Assembly: GCF_900176535.1 (NCBI RefSeq)
Contig: NZ_FWXT01000001.1
Span: 124,001 to 188,000, forward strand
Length of the DNA stretch: 64,000 nt
Direction: 5' to 3'
From: Pedobacter africanus
Lineage (GTDB): Bacteria; Bacteroidota; Bacteroidia; Sphingobacteriales; Sphingobacteriaceae
The notes under the pieces are model-generated. The model made no database searches. It was not told where the DNA came from and saw nothing but the letters and a program-made list of their open reading frames with translations. Made by a program: the position numbers and the translations under genes. Below are positions 1 to 9,419 of this stretch, piece after piece. Within the stretch, counting starts at the first letter, position 1. Every line of letters begins with the position of its first letter.

Positions 1-368
1 CTGCTCCCCTTTACTTCCGATAGATTAAAACGCCGCATATCTGCCTTGATGCTCATTTCTGAAGCCTTTTCGAAAGGAATGATCAGCACCGAATAATCTC
101 CAGTGGTTCTTTTCTCGTAACCACTGTAAAAGGCGTATTCACCAGCCTCTGTAAATGGCCTCGAAAAGCGGAAAGCACCGTTGCTGATTTTTGCGCTGTC
201 GCGGACCATTTTTGGTTGATTAGAAAACAGGTAAACATATTCCCCGTTGTATTTCACATCGGCCTTGCCTTTAAAAACAACTTTTTCTGCTGTTGCTGGA
301 GTTTGTGCAAGAGCATTGATGCCTGATCCTGTAATCAGGATCAGGGCTAATGTATAGAATTTAGTCAT
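1..368 (-). CDS. DUF4369/thioredoxin-like exported protein, N-terminal part only
   Basis: This is the first part (about 122 codons) of a gene that runs off the left edge. The ATG at 368 lies two bases after the stop codon of the susD gene, so it is the last visible member of that operon. The N-terminus is a signal peptide ending near NALAQ. The mature part begins with short beta-strand-rich sequence (EKVVFKGKADV, then GEYVYLF) of the kind seen in the DUF4369 domain in front of TlpA/AhpC thioredoxin domains of Bacteroidota. The thioredoxin domain itself would lie outside the window, so that part is inferred from the family and from the TlpA gene in the same position of the second SusCD locus at 23375-24130. 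Confidence 0.6.
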   Translation of the reverse strand, partial: MTKFYTLALILITGSGINALAQTPATAEKVVFKGKADVKYNGEYVYLFSNQPKMVRDSAKISNGAFRFSRPFTEAGEYAFYSGYEKRTTGDYSVLIIPFEKASEMSIKADMRRFNLSEVKGS

Positions 369-370
369 CA

Positions 371-1795
371 TTATTCAGCAGGATTTGGTTCCATCAGACC
401 GTTGGCGCTCATCTCGGCCACCGGAATTGGAAGTATAAAAGAGAAGCGGGATTTAACGGCAGGCCTTATGCCCTGCAGCGTGGCCATAGGAAGCCTGCGC
501 ATAGCCAACCAGTCCAGTCCGCTTTCCTGCAGGAAATTTTTCCTTACTTCCTGTACAATGAGCAATTGCAGGGCGTCAGGTGTAACTGCTTCGTCTACTT
601 TACTGAAATCAGTTAGCCCTGCGTGCCCCATCACTGTTTTCAAATTTGATTTTGCCTTTGTAAGGTCTCCCTTTGCCAGAGTAATGGCCTCGGCCTGGGT
701 AAGGTAAGCCTCTGTTAAGCGGAAAGCATAACTGTTGCATACCAAGGGGGCCTTAAGCGGTGCCATCACATTTCCTGAAAAATACTTTGTGATGGAAGGC
801 AGGATGCCATTGATGTTTTTGGCGTCTTTATACATCCAGTCTTTCCTCGGATCGTTGGCCAGCAAATCCTTCAAAGCCGGTGTGACATAAAAATCTACGC
901 TCGTGTTGTTCAGGTAAAATTTGTAACGCTCAGTCGGAAAAGGCTGTACTGCCAGCATCACCTCCTCACTGCTGAAACCCTTTACATGGAACAGGTCCTT
1001 TAAATTTGGTTCAAGTTTAAAATTACTGTTTAGAATGATGTCCTCGGTCAGGCCAACTACCTGTTCATAGTCACCTGCTGCCCCGCGGTTGATCAGCACA
1101 CGGGCCTTTAACATTTTGGCTGCCCACAGATTGGCATAGTGGATCTTACTGCCTCTCGGGGGCAAACCGGCAATCGCGTCGTCCAGATCTTTAAGTATCG
1201 CATTATAAGAAGCCGCTACAGAACTTCTGGCCATTCGTATCTGTTCTGCTGATACAAACTCGTCCCTCAGTATAATCCCATATTTACTGTTTATGTCATA
1301 ATATTGCCCGAAATAAAGGAGCAGGTCTGCATTTGCAAAAGCACGCAGGAACTTCGCTTCTCCGATCATTTGCTTTTTCCGCTCTGCCGGGATGTTTTCT
1401 ACTGGTGCTACATTCTTTAGAAAACCATTGGCTGCGTTTACCATATCGTAGCCATACTCCCATTTAGAACTTAGGATATTGTTGGGATTGCGGTAGGCCA
1501 TATTCATGAATCCATCCTGTCCGTAAGCATAAGCTACAGTTCCGGCCAGTTCTGAAGGCATGATTTCGTTAACGGTAGCCCACCTCACAGATTCTATTCC
1601 CGTAATGTTATCTGTACCTGCATAGGCAAAGGCATAATAAACACCATTTAATACGGTTTCGGCACTTTTAAGGTCTATGATCACATTACCATCTACCAGC
1701 TTGTTGGTAGGATAAACATTTAGTTGCTTGTCGCAGGAGATAAAAGTACCGGCGACCAGCAATAGCAGCAATAATCTGAATTGTATGTATTTCAT
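371..1795 (-). CDS. SusD/RagB-family outer-membrane nutrient-binding lipoprotein
   Basis: The 474-residue product starts with a lipoprotein signal whose lipobox ends at Cys21 (TFISC), so it should be a surface lipoprotein. It has the SusD/RagB layout: N-terminal TPR-like helices, a KFLRAFANADLLLYFGQYYD segment typical of the SusD core near residue 150, and a C-terminal region with RLTEAYLTQAEA and EVRKNFLQESGLDW. SusD proteins cap the paired SusC barrel and bind its ligand. The gene follows susC after 12 bases, is translated toward the left edge and is followed by a thioredoxin-like gene. At 474 residues it is slightly shorter than many glycan SusDs. The ligand cannot be read from sequence. 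Confidence 0.93.
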   Translation of the reverse strand: MKYIQFRLLLLLLVAGTFISCDKQLNVYPTNKLVDGNVIIDLKSAETVLNGVYYAFAYAGTDNITGIESVRWATVNEIMPSELAGTVAYAYGQDGFMNMAYRNPNNILSSKWEYGYDMVNAANGFLKNVAPVENIPAERKKQMIGEAKFLRAFANADLLLYFGQYYDINSKYGIILRDEFVSAEQIRMARSSVAASYNAILKDLDDAIAGLPPRGSKIHYANLWAAKMLKARVLINRGAAGDYEQVVGLTEDIILNSNFKLEPNLKDLFHVKGFSSEEVMLAVQPFPTERYKFYLNNTSVDFYVTPALKDLLANDPRKDWMYKDAKNINGILPSITKYFSGNVMAPLKAPLVCNSYAFRLTEAYLTQAEAITLAKGDLTKAKSNLKTVMGHAGLTDFSKVDEAVTPDALQLLIVQEVRKNFLQESGLDWLAMRRLPMATLQGIRPAVKSRFSFILPIPVAEMSANGLMEPNPAE

Positions 1796-1807
1796 TTCAA
1801 TGTTGTG

Positions 1808-4800
1808 TTAAAATCCAAGTTTAAGTCCTAATGAAAATGTGCGCACTACCGGGTAATTGCTCACGTCAAAATAACCACCACCCACACTATAGGTATCATT
1901 GGTAGTTTCAGGATCATTTCCGGGATATTTTGTAAGGGTAAACAGATTAGTGGCCGACATAAAGACCGAGGTATTGTTCAGTCCGGCGCGCTGCATCCAT
2001 TTTGCTTTGTTAAACCTGTAATTCAGGTTCATGGTCCTTAATTTAATGTACGAAGAACTGAACACATCGATGCTGGAAGGCATCGGCATGGTTCCCTCCA
2101 GCACCAGGCGCTCGCGGTCGGTACTGGTATTGCCGGCATGATAGCGGTTAAGCATAATCACATTGGCATTGGCCGCACCCGAGAACTGGCGACTGCTCAC
2201 ATGATCGCCCCATAGCAACCTGCCTCCCTGCGAAAAGGTAAAGAACAATTGCAGGTCCAGGTTTTTATAGCTGAAAGCCTGGCTCATTCCCCCATAATAC
2301 TTAGGTGCCGCATGCGCCATGATCGTCCTTTGATCGGCAAAGGCGGAATTGCGCGATTTAAAATACTCGTAATCCAGCTGGTACATCGGGTCGCCAATGC
2401 CCAGATAAGGATATAGGATAGGCTGCAGGGGGCCGATCTCTTTTTTATAGGCATCCAGCTGTTGCTGGGTTTTAATGATGCCTACAAAGGTATAGCCCAG
2501 CATCATTCCCAACGGCATCCCTTCCCTCATCAGGGTGTTCTGCCATTCCAGACCAGTCATATTTCCAATCTGACGCAAACTGGCTGTCGGATCCAGCCTG
2601 GTCACAATAGTTTTGTTCCAGGTCAGGTTTAAGGAAGCATTCCATCTGAAATCTTTGTGCTTTATAATATCACCCTGTATGCTAAACTCAAAACCTCTGT
2701 TTTTCAAATCGGCCGTATTGGCGAGCAATGTATAATATGAGGTACTTGGTGCAATCGGCAGGTTAAGCAGGGCGCCATTGGTGCGTTTATCGTAATAATC
2801 GGCTGTAAGCTGCAACCTGTTGTCAAACAAGGAAATATCCAATCCCAGATCGACAGATTTAGTGCTCTCCCACTTGATGTTCTCATTACCAAGTTGAGTT
2901 GGCGTTAGTGCATTGGCACCGGCGTAGGCCTTAGGTGTATACAGTGTACGGTACATCTGGTCGCCAATATTCTGGCTTCCGGTAAGTCCGTAACTTCCCC
3001 TCAGCTTAATGTCTTCTATCCATTTCACATCTTTCAGGAAGTTCTCTTTGGAGATCCTCCAGCCCAAAGCCGCCGAAGGGAAATAGCCAAATTTATTGTT
3101 GGTACCAAACTTGGAGGAACCGTCTGTCCGCCCGGTAAAAGTGAACAGGTATTTGTCCAATAAAGTATAATTTGCACGCAAATAGAAGGACAACAAATAA
3201 CTCTGCGGCCCGCCTGGTTCATCGCCACGCGTAAACAAGGGTGTTATGGCAGAGGAAAGGTTATTTAAGGAATGATCATTTGGATATCCCGAAGCCGTGG
3301 CACTGAAAAAGCTGTTCTTCCTGGTTTCATAAGATGTACCGGCCAACACGTTGATGTCGTGAATGTCGGCTATGGTTTTATTATAGGTAAGTGTGTTTTC
3401 CAGGAACCAGTTGCTCATCCTGCTGTTGGAATTACTGCCAATACCGGAATTTCCAGAAGTGCTGCCAAAATAATTTCCGGTAAGGATAAAGCTGGGCATG
3501 TAATTGCGCTGGTTATAGGTTTGCATGTTCAGAGAAACCGTGCTCTTAAACTCCAGTGCTTTAGTGATGTCGTATATTGCAGACAATGAGCCCAGCATAC
3601 TGAATGTTTTGGCATTGTTAGTGGCCTGCAACAGGCCAACAGGGTTTTCATAACCCATGTAATCTTCGCCCGCTCGTCCTGCGAAAGAAACCGGCATGCC
3701 GTTTTCATCGTACGGTGCAAGATCGGGCCTTGCCCTTAATGCCTGTCCGTAAGCTCCATCGCCAATGTTCTGATTGGTATAACCCAGGTTTAAATTGGTG
3801 ATGAACCGGAATTTGCTGCCAATCTCGTTCTCAATGTTCAGCTTGCCCGCTACACGTTCATAGTTGGTAGACTTTAGCACGCCAGGTGTCTGGTTAAAGG
3901 AAATGGAGCTGAAATATTTGGATGCAGCACCACCTCCCTGTACAGAAAGATCAGCATTGTGCGACACTGTATTGCGCGTTACTTCTTTCAGCCAGTTGGT
4001 GTTGGCCTTGCCGAAAAAGTCCTTGGGATTATTCAGTATCTGTTCTACATTTTCCGGGATATAATCATCGCCTGCCGCCTCGGCAGCATCAAATAAATTC
4101 TGTGCCGATTCGGTAAGCAACATCCTGTACTGCTCTGCATTTAACAATTTGGGCAGTTTGGGTGTGGTTAAGGTGGAATAATAATTTGCAGAGATTTGCG
4201 GTTTCATGTCCTTCTTACCCCTTTTTGTGGTAATCATGACTACCCCATTTGCAGCCTTTGAGCCGTAAATTGCAGTGGAAGAAGCATCTTTGAGGATACT
4301 GATGGATTCGATGTCCTCTACATTCAGGCCACCAAGACTATTCAGACCATTGGTAAAGGCAGTAGATAAACCAGCGTTCATGCTCCCCATTCCGTTAATT
4401 TCATTGCCGACCGGGCTGCCTACATCAAATCCCGGGTTAACGAAGTTATTGGTTATCTGCACCGGTACACCATCGATGATATATAGGGGATCGTTTCCGC
4501 CCAGTAAGGAGCTGGATCCCCTGATCCTGATGCGCACGGCGCCACCCGGAGAACCATCGGCCTTGGTTACCTGCACGCCGCTGGCCCTGCCGGCCAGTGC
4601 ATTGTCTACCGTAGCAAAAGGTGCGTCTTTGATATCTGCCGCATTTACTACAGCCACAGAACCGGTAAGGTCTTTCTTTTTAGTATTGCCATATCCCACT
4701 ACCACCACCTGGTCCAGGCTCGAAGTCTCGGGCTCCAGGGAAATGTTGATGGTTGTTTGATCGGCAACAGCGACCCTCTTTTGCTGATAGCCAATATAGC

Positions 4801-5281
4801 TGAACACCAGCAAGTCGCCCTTATCGGCTTCAATGCTGTAAGCACCAGACCCCTCAGAGATGGTGCCCTTTCCGGTCGTTTGGTTTAAGATGGTGACACC
4901 CGGTATCGGACGTCCCCCCTCATCGGTAATTTTGCCCTTAACGGGGTTCTTTTGGTTAAACAGGTTCAATACCTTGTCCGCGAGCGATTGAGGCGCTTGT
5001 TTTACAACAATGTTATTGCCGTTAACAATGCTGAACGTTAAGGGAAGTGATTTGAAATGCGTGTTCAGCACTTCTTCTATACCGGCATTTTTTACATGGA
5101 TGCTTACGCGTTGCCTGTAAATATTGTTGTCGTACAGAAACACATAGCCCGTTTGTTTCTCAATTGCTTTAAAGACCTTTTCTATCGGCACGTTGTGCTC
5201 CGATAAAGATATCTTTTGGCCGTATCCTACAGCACTTGCCTGCATTAATGTTACAAATAACATCAAGGTGGTAAGCTTCAT
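1808..5281 (-). CDS. SusC/RagA TonB-dependent outer-membrane transporter with STN domain
   Basis: A TonB-linked outer-membrane importer of about 1157 residues. Order of domains: signal peptide, an STN (secretin/TonB N-terminal) domain from about 25 to 90, a carboxypeptidase-regulatory-like beta-sandwich beginning VKGKITDEGG, a plug domain with DLTGSVAVV and LKDASSTAIYGSKAANGVV, then the 22-strand barrel ending in FSLGLKLGF. The STN domain is the part that talks to a FecR anti-sigma factor, which matches the fecR and ECF sigma genes just upstream. An in-frame GTG at 5308 would add nine residues, but the ATG at 5281 gives a clean signal peptide. It pairs with the downstream susD. Substrate unknown. 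Confidence 0.94.
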   Translation of the reverse strand: MKLTTLMLFVTLMQASAVGYGQKISLSEHNVPIEKVFKAIEKQTGYVFLYDNNIYRQRVSIHVKNAGIEEVLNTHFKSLPLTFSIVNGNNIVVKQAPQSLADKVLNLFNQKNPVKGKITDEGGRPIPGVTILNQTTGKGTISEGSGAYSIEADKGDLLVFSYIGYQQKRVAVADQTTINISLEPETSSLDQVVVVGYGNTKKKDLTGSVAVVNAADIKDAPFATVDNALAGRASGVQVTKADGSPGGAVRIRIRGSSSLLGGNDPLYIIDGVPVQITNNFVNPGFDVGSPVGNEINGMGSMNAGLSTAFTNGLNSLGGLNVEDIESISILKDASSTAIYGSKAANGVVMITTKRGKKDMKPQISANYYSTLTTPKLPKLLNAEQYRMLLTESAQNLFDAAEAAGDDYIPENVEQILNNPKDFFGKANTNWLKEVTRNTVSHNADLSVQGGGAASKYFSSISFNQTPGVLKSTNYERVAGKLNIENEIGSKFRFITNLNLGYTNQNIGDGAYGQALRARPDLAPYDENGMPVSFAGRAGEDYMGYENPVGLLQATNNAKTFSMLGSLSAIYDITKALEFKSTVSLNMQTYNQRNYMPSFILTGNYFGSTSGNSGIGSNSNSRMSNWFLENTLTYNKTIADIHDINVLAGTSYETRKNSFFSATASGYPNDHSLNNLSSAITPLFTRGDEPGGPQSYLLSFYLRANYTLLDKYLFTFTGRTDGSSKFGTNNKFGYFPSAALGWRISKENFLKDVKWIEDIKLRGSYGLTGSQNIGDQMYRTLYTPKAYAGANALTPTQLGNENIKWESTKSVDLGLDISLFDNRLQLTADYYDKRTNGALLNLPIAPSTSYYTLLANTADLKNRGFEFSIQGDIIKHKDFRWNASLNLTWNKTIVTRLDPTASLRQIGNMTGLEWQNTLMREGMPLGMMLGYTFVGIIKTQQQLDAYKKEIGPLQPILYPYLGIGDPMYQLDYEYFKSRNSAFADQRTIMAHAAPKYYGGMSQAFSYKNLDLQLFFTFSQGGRLLWGDHVSSRQFSGAANANVIMLNRYHAGNTSTDRERLVLEGTMPMPSSIDVFSSSYIKLRTMNLNYRFNKAKWMQRAGLNNTSVFMSATNLFTLTKYPGNDPETTNDTYSVGGGYFDVSNYPVVRTFSLGLKLGF

Positions 5282-5387
5282 AATTCTTACTAGAAATTTT
5301 AATTTCACTACTTTTGTAAAGTTTGGATTAATAAAAAATGGTTTAGATGAATTGTTTTTCCCTTAAGGGATTGGTCCGGACGCTTAT

Positions 5388-5412
5388 GCGGGGGTGCTGG
5401 TAACACCTCCGC
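5388..5412 (-). promoter_or_regulatory. GC-rich hairpin between fecR and susC
   Basis: The bases 5388-5396 and 5404-5412 form a nine-base stem with one mismatch (C/A in the minus-strand RNA) around a seven-base loop, in the 187-base gap between the fecR stop and the susC ATG. It may be a terminator or attenuator that separates the sigma/anti-sigma unit from the transporter unit. No clear T-run follows it. The second locus has a hairpin in the same place (29144-29171). Confidence 0.4.
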
Positions 5413-5468
5413 AATTTTCCATTCCTAAGTATGGCTCAGGTTAGTATTTTAATCATTCTTTTTCTGGT

Positions 5469-6620
5469 TTAAGGTTTAACAATATTTTTCTGAGGCACTT
5501 TCGGCATGCCTTTTTCCAGGCTCAGCTCTACGTCAAGGAGTTTCAATACCTGCAGCGCCTGAGGGGCATCCATGTTTCTGTATAACTTGCCCGAGAATTT
5601 CCTGTCGGCGGGAAGTTCTGTTGAAATGAGGTCGATATCATACCAGCGTGAAAATGTGCGCAATATGGTTTTCAGGTCAGCATCTTTAAAATAGAACAAC
5701 CCGTTTTTCCAGGCTATAGCCATTTCCAGATCGGCCTCGGTTATTTTTATGCCCGAACCAGAGCCAACAACAGCTTGTTGCCCTGGCTTCAGGATAATAC
5801 TGCTCTGTTCGTTCGACAGGGTGTTTCTCACACTCACGCGCCCCTCCAGCAAGGTGGTTTTTACATTATTTTCATCAGGGTAACTGCTGATATTGAAATG
5901 GGTACCCAACACTGCTACCTCCTGATTTTTACTGATCACTATAAATGGCATTCTCTCTCTGCTCTTTGCTACTTCAAAGTAAGCCTCACCGCTCAACTGT
6001 ACCTTTCTTTCCCTGTCATTAAATTTAGAAGGAAAGACAAGCTTAGTGGCCGCGTTTAACCAGACGCGAGTGCCGTCAGGAAGGGTTACCTGGTAGGTGC
6101 CGCCACGCGGGGTAGCAGCTGTCAGCTGGATTTCGGCAGCTGTTTTTGGCTCTTGCGGTGTGTTCACCGGACTGCCATCATTGTAACTTAGCTGATCCCT
6201 ATGGACTACCACTCCTGTTTGTGCTTCACTAAGCTGAATGATTTCGCCATTGGCAAAGGTTAAGGTAGCCCGATTGTGACCTGGAGCGGTTTGGTTTACT
6301 GCAATGACCAGCTCGGGATTTGAGCCGGGTAGCTTATCCCTGAAAAACCACAGGGTTACCAAAATAACAGAGGCTGCTGCAACCATGCGCAGCCAAAGCT
6401 TTCTCACCGGTTTTTTAGCTGGCAGCAGTCCAGCCCTTTCTATAGTACCCCGCCAAAGTTCGTCGTTAAGTCTTTCAAAACTATCCATATCGGTCAGTTT
6501 TCGCTCATCCGAAGCATTTAAATACCAACATTCGATAAGCGCAGTTTCTTCTGCACTAGCCTGGCCGGCCAAATATTTTTCTAAGATTCTGTCTGCTCCC
6601 TCTTTATTCATTGATAACAT
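5469..6620 (-). CDS. FecR-family anti-sigma factor
   Basis: 383 residues with the FecR-type layout of Bacteroidota: a cytoplasmic helical part (about 1-75), one membrane segment near 77-94 (VAAASVILVTLWFF), a periplasmic FecR domain (about 165-275, with GGTYQVTLPDGTRVWLNAAT and FEVAKSRERMPFIV) and a C-terminal DUF4974 domain that interacts with the STN domain of the SusC partner. It would hold the ECF sigma factor encoded upstream inactive until SusC signals. A second ATG at 6611 is an equally good start. It is followed by a 187-base gap and susC. The identification is firm; the signal is unknown. Confidence 0.94.
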   Translation of the reverse strand: MLSMNKEGADRILEKYLAGQASAEETALIECWYLNASDERKLTDMDSFERLNDELWRGTIERAGLLPAKKPVRKLWLRMVAAASVILVTLWFFRDKLPGSNPELVIAVNQTAPGHNRATLTFANGEIIQLSEAQTGVVVHRDQLSYNDGSPVNTPQEPKTAAEIQLTAATPRGGTYQVTLPDGTRVWLNAATKLVFPSKFNDRERKVQLSGEAYFEVAKSRERMPFIVISKNQEVAVLGTHFNISSYPDENNVKTTLLEGRVSVRNTLSNEQSSIILKPGQQAVVGSGSGIKITEADLEMAIAWKNGLFYFKDADLKTILRTFSRWYDIDLISTELPADRKFSGKLYRNMDAPQALQVLKLLDVELSLEKGMPKVPQKNIVKP

Positions 6621-6714
6621 GGCCTCCCTATATGGCCTTTAATAACAAAACACATCAAAAACGGACTGGGGGTATTGCCTGGCAAAATATTTTTACTTTT
6701 GCCATACCAGCAGG

Positions 6715-7302
6715 CTACCTTAACAGTAACAGCAGCGCCAAAGCGGTAGTTCCTGCGTCTTTTAAGCCCAGTTTAATCTGTTTTAACGATTTGTTGATCT
6801 GTTTTTTAACGGTCTCATCTGATGTGCCCAGACGTGCTGCAATTTCTTTATGACTCAGGTTTTCCTTGCGGCTCATTTCAAAAACCTGGCGCATTCTGGG
6901 TGGCAGATTTCGGATTTCGCGCTCAATGGCTTCCATCAGGTCACGCTCGTTCAGCAAATCCAGGGTCGCGTTACTGGCTTCATTGGCAAACGTAGCGAGC
7001 GAGCCAAGATAATCGTCGCGGTATTTCTGTTTACGTATCAGGTTCAGTACTTTGTTACGTGCAGACACATAAAGATACCCCGACAAATTAACCTTTTCCG
7101 GAAAGCCAGCATGGTTAATCCATAAACCACTAAACAAGTCTTGCAGCAGGTCCTTCGCTTCGTCCTCATCACGTAGCATTTTATAGATATGCGCATACAT
7201 CAGGCGCCAGTACCTGTGGTAAATTACAGTAAACGCCGGTTCATCCCCGCTCCGCAGCAAGTCAGCCAGCTCCTCATCAGAAAGTTCACTGTAATCCTCC
7301 AT
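6715..7302 (-). CDS. ECF-type RNA polymerase sigma factor paired with FecR
   Basis: A sigma-70 family ECF factor of about 195 residues. Region 2 contains AFTVIYHRYWRLMYAHIYKM and DEDEAKDLLQDLF, and region 4 contains LPPRMRQVFEMSRKENLSHKEIA followed by the helix-turn-helix. The reading frame stays open to 7395, but the ATG at 7302 (MEDYSELSDEEL) gives the usual ECF N-terminus and length. It lies 94 bases upstream of fecR and so belongs to the sigma/anti-sigma/SusC cell-surface signalling unit. The protein ends in a strongly hydrophobic tail (ALALLLLLR). Confidence 0.93.
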   Translation of the reverse strand: MEDYSELSDEELADLLRSGDEPAFTVIYHRYWRLMYAHIYKMLRDEDEAKDLLQDLFSGLWINHAGFPEKVNLSGYLYVSARNKVLNLIRKQKYRDDYLGSLATFANEASNATLDLLNERDLMEAIEREIRNLPPRMRQVFEMSRKENLSHKEIAARLGTSDETVKKQINKSLKQIKLGLKDAGTTALALLLLLR

Positions 7303-7546
7303 CCTTAATGCAAACTTAGCTAAAATGTAAGGGAAACAGCTGCTAAAGCGTTCTTGTTCATAGTAAACATTTGTGTATGCTAAAACTACAAACATTTTCA
7401 GAGCCTGGAAAATTATTCAAATTTAAAAATGATCAATTGTTTATAGAGGCTGCAAAAAAACTTTTGGTGAAAAGGTATTCTGGAACAGGGCAGCCGCATC
7501 CCGGGCGCGCACTGCATGCACATCAAACTGAGGTTTTCCAATCAAA

Positions 7547-8125
7547 TCAATACAGGTAATAAACCAGGAACAAATAGGTAATCAAACTCAACTTTGGCTT
7601 CAGTATCCTGAGGGCTTTTTTAACATGCGTCCGCACCGTATGTTCAGAAAGCTGCAGTTTAACCGCTATTTGCTTATAAGACAGATAATCCTTTCTGCTG
7701 AGTTCAAAGATCTCTTTCATTTTAGCCGGTAACGACGAAATTTCCCGCTCTACAATCCGCTTCATTTCTCTTTCCCTAAGCCTGTAATCGGCCATATAGG
7801 TATCGCGGTCAATAAAATCGCGGAGCGACTCTATATATTTATTTTCTACCTGCCGGTGCGAAATGCGGTTAATGATGCGGTTTCGGATGGCCGCATACAG
7901 GTAGGCCGATAAGCTCTGTTCAAAAGTGATACTTTCACGGCGCATCCATAAGGTCTCAAACAACTCCTGAACCACATCTTTCGCTTCTTCTTCGTCACGT
8001 ATGGTCTTACAGGCATGTATAAAAAGTAAGCCGTAAAAGCGGTCAAAAATAACACTAAATGCCATATGGTCTCCGGTTTTAAGGAGATCAGCCAATTCCT
8101 CATCAGTTAATTGGTTGTAAGGCAT
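7547..8125 (-). CDS. second ECF-type sigma factor, no FecR partner next to it
   Basis: 192 residues with regions 2 and 4 of ECF sigma factors (AFSVIFDRFYGLLFIHAC, DEEEAKDVVQELFETLW, LPAKMKEIFELSRKDYLSYKQIA). It resembles the sigma factor encoded 245 bases downstream and probably arose by duplication. No anti-sigma gene separates the two, so it either shares the downstream FecR or is controlled by a distant one. The C-terminus is unusually hydrophobic (SLITYLFLVYYLY). The 245-base gap that follows holds no gene I can support. Confidence 0.9.
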   Translation of the reverse strand: MPYNQLTDEELADLLKTGDHMAFSVIFDRFYGLLFIHACKTIRDEEEAKDVVQELFETLWMRRESITFEQSLSAYLYAAIRNRIINRISHRQVENKYIESLRDFIDRDTYMADYRLREREMKRIVEREISSLPAKMKEIFELSRKDYLSYKQIAVKLQLSEHTVRTHVKKALRILKPKLSLITYLFLVYYLY

Positions 8126-8147
8126 AGTTCAATTGTCTATTATAAAT

Positions 8148-9362
8148 TTAGTGATTAATCACCGTTTTCCATTGCAAATCGCCCGATACTTCCATCTCCC
8201 GGCTGTCGGTTACCGACAAATACCATATCCTTGTTCCGGCAGGCAGGTCTGGTAAAGTTATTTTGTTATTTTCAGTTTTCAGTTCTATCCTCTCCCATTT
8301 TTTATCTTTTAGCAAAGCCGATGCATCTGTAGTGTAATTCAGATAAGCCTTATCAACAGGTACAACAGCTTTAAAACCTGCAGTAATTTTTTTTCCGGAA
8401 AACTTTGGCGCCTGCATAACCGGCAAAGGCGCTGTGTTGTTCAGATAGCTATCTATAAAAGTGAAAATCTCTTTGTTTGCCCAGCCATAGGAATGGTTAT
8501 GTTTGAGGCCGATTTTCACGGACAGGTTCCTGTTTTTAACCGAGCTGTAGGTTTTGGCATAGCTATCCAGGTAAAAATGGCTGTCGTTCGTACCATTTAC
8601 AAACAGCATGGGCATTTTTGCTTTCTTTAGGTATTGAGATGGATCGTATTGTTTAACCCAGGTAGCGCTATCGGTCTTACCCAGTTTTGCCAGGTCGTTA
8701 CGCATGGCGGTATTATAAAACAGATAACCACAGCCATACACCGGTACTACAGCTTTGTACCGGTTGTCAATACCGGCTATAGCACAACTGATGATCCCAC
8801 CCCAGCTGATCCCTGTAAGCGCTGTGCGGTTGCTGTCTACTTCCTTAAAACTGCGGATCAGGTTATGCGCTAGTATCACATCGCCTATAGCCTGGTACAT
8901 CCACTGCTCATTTAACTTTGGTGTGATGGTAAAATAAGGAGTTCCCGAACCTGGCTCATCAAAACCACCAGCAATATGTTTTTTATTGAAATCATTACCG
9001 CGTAAGTCCATAGCAATTGCTGCGTAACCTTTTTTGGCCCACATAATGGCCCAGTTTTTAAAAGCAGTACCCCCACCGCCATGAACCAGCACTACCGCAG
9101 GCAATTGCCTATCGGCCGAGCGGTTGCCGCTCAGGGTACCCGGACTGGCGTAAAAGGCATATACATTTTTGGCTTGCCCTTTATAGCTAAGCCCCTTGTA
9201 AATGATACCTATAGCAGAATCGGTACTTACCGTCTCATAAGAAGGTATGTTGTAAATCTCTTTGGTATCCCAGATGGTATGCCTGATCTGGGCACTTCCG
9301 CGGGGCATGGTAATGATGCCCCATACAGCTGTTAGCAATATAATTTGATATCTGGTTAGCAT
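8148..9362 (-). CDS. secreted alpha/beta hydrolase (dienelactone hydrolase / acetylxylan esterase-like)
   Basis: About 404 residues from the ATG at 9362; an upstream TTG at 9371 is less likely. A signal peptide ends near GSAQ. The alpha/beta hydrolase fold is shown by VVLVHGGGG (oxyanion region), the nucleophile elbow GISWGG, a likely acid Asp in FVNGTNDSHF and a likely catalytic His in LKHNHSYGW. A C-terminal beta-rich domain of about 90 residues follows (FKAVVPVDKAYLNYTT onward), as in PhoPQ-regulated or acetylxylan-esterase-like hydrolases. It probably cleaves an ester on a plant polymer in the periplasm, but the substrate is not evident. It sits alone between the sigma factor and the DUF62 gene. 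Confidence 0.75.
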   Translation of the reverse strand: MLTRYQIILLTAVWGIITMPRGSAQIRHTIWDTKEIYNIPSYETVSTDSAIGIIYKGLSYKGQAKNVYAFYASPGTLSGNRSADRQLPAVVLVHGGGGTAFKNWAIMWAKKGYAAIAMDLRGNDFNKKHIAGGFDEPGSGTPYFTITPKLNEQWMYQAIGDVILAHNLIRSFKEVDSNRTALTGISWGGIISCAIAGIDNRYKAVVPVYGCGYLFYNTAMRNDLAKLGKTDSATWVKQYDPSQYLKKAKMPMLFVNGTNDSHFYLDSYAKTYSSVKNRNLSVKIGLKHNHSYGWANKEIFTFIDSYLNNTAPLPVMQAPKFSGKKITAGFKAVVPVDKAYLNYTTDASALLKDKKWERIELKTENNKITLPDLPAGTRIWYLSVTDSREMEVSGDLQWKTVINH

Positions 9363-9419
9363 CCTCACCAAAGATACTGGATTCAGGACGGGTTAGCCCT
9401 CAAATTTTTGGCCTTTTAT

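Noticed and set aside
7303..7546. Possible remnant of an anti-sigma gene between the two sigma factors
   Set aside because: No FecR-like sequence or open frame of useful length could be recognised in this 245-base gap.
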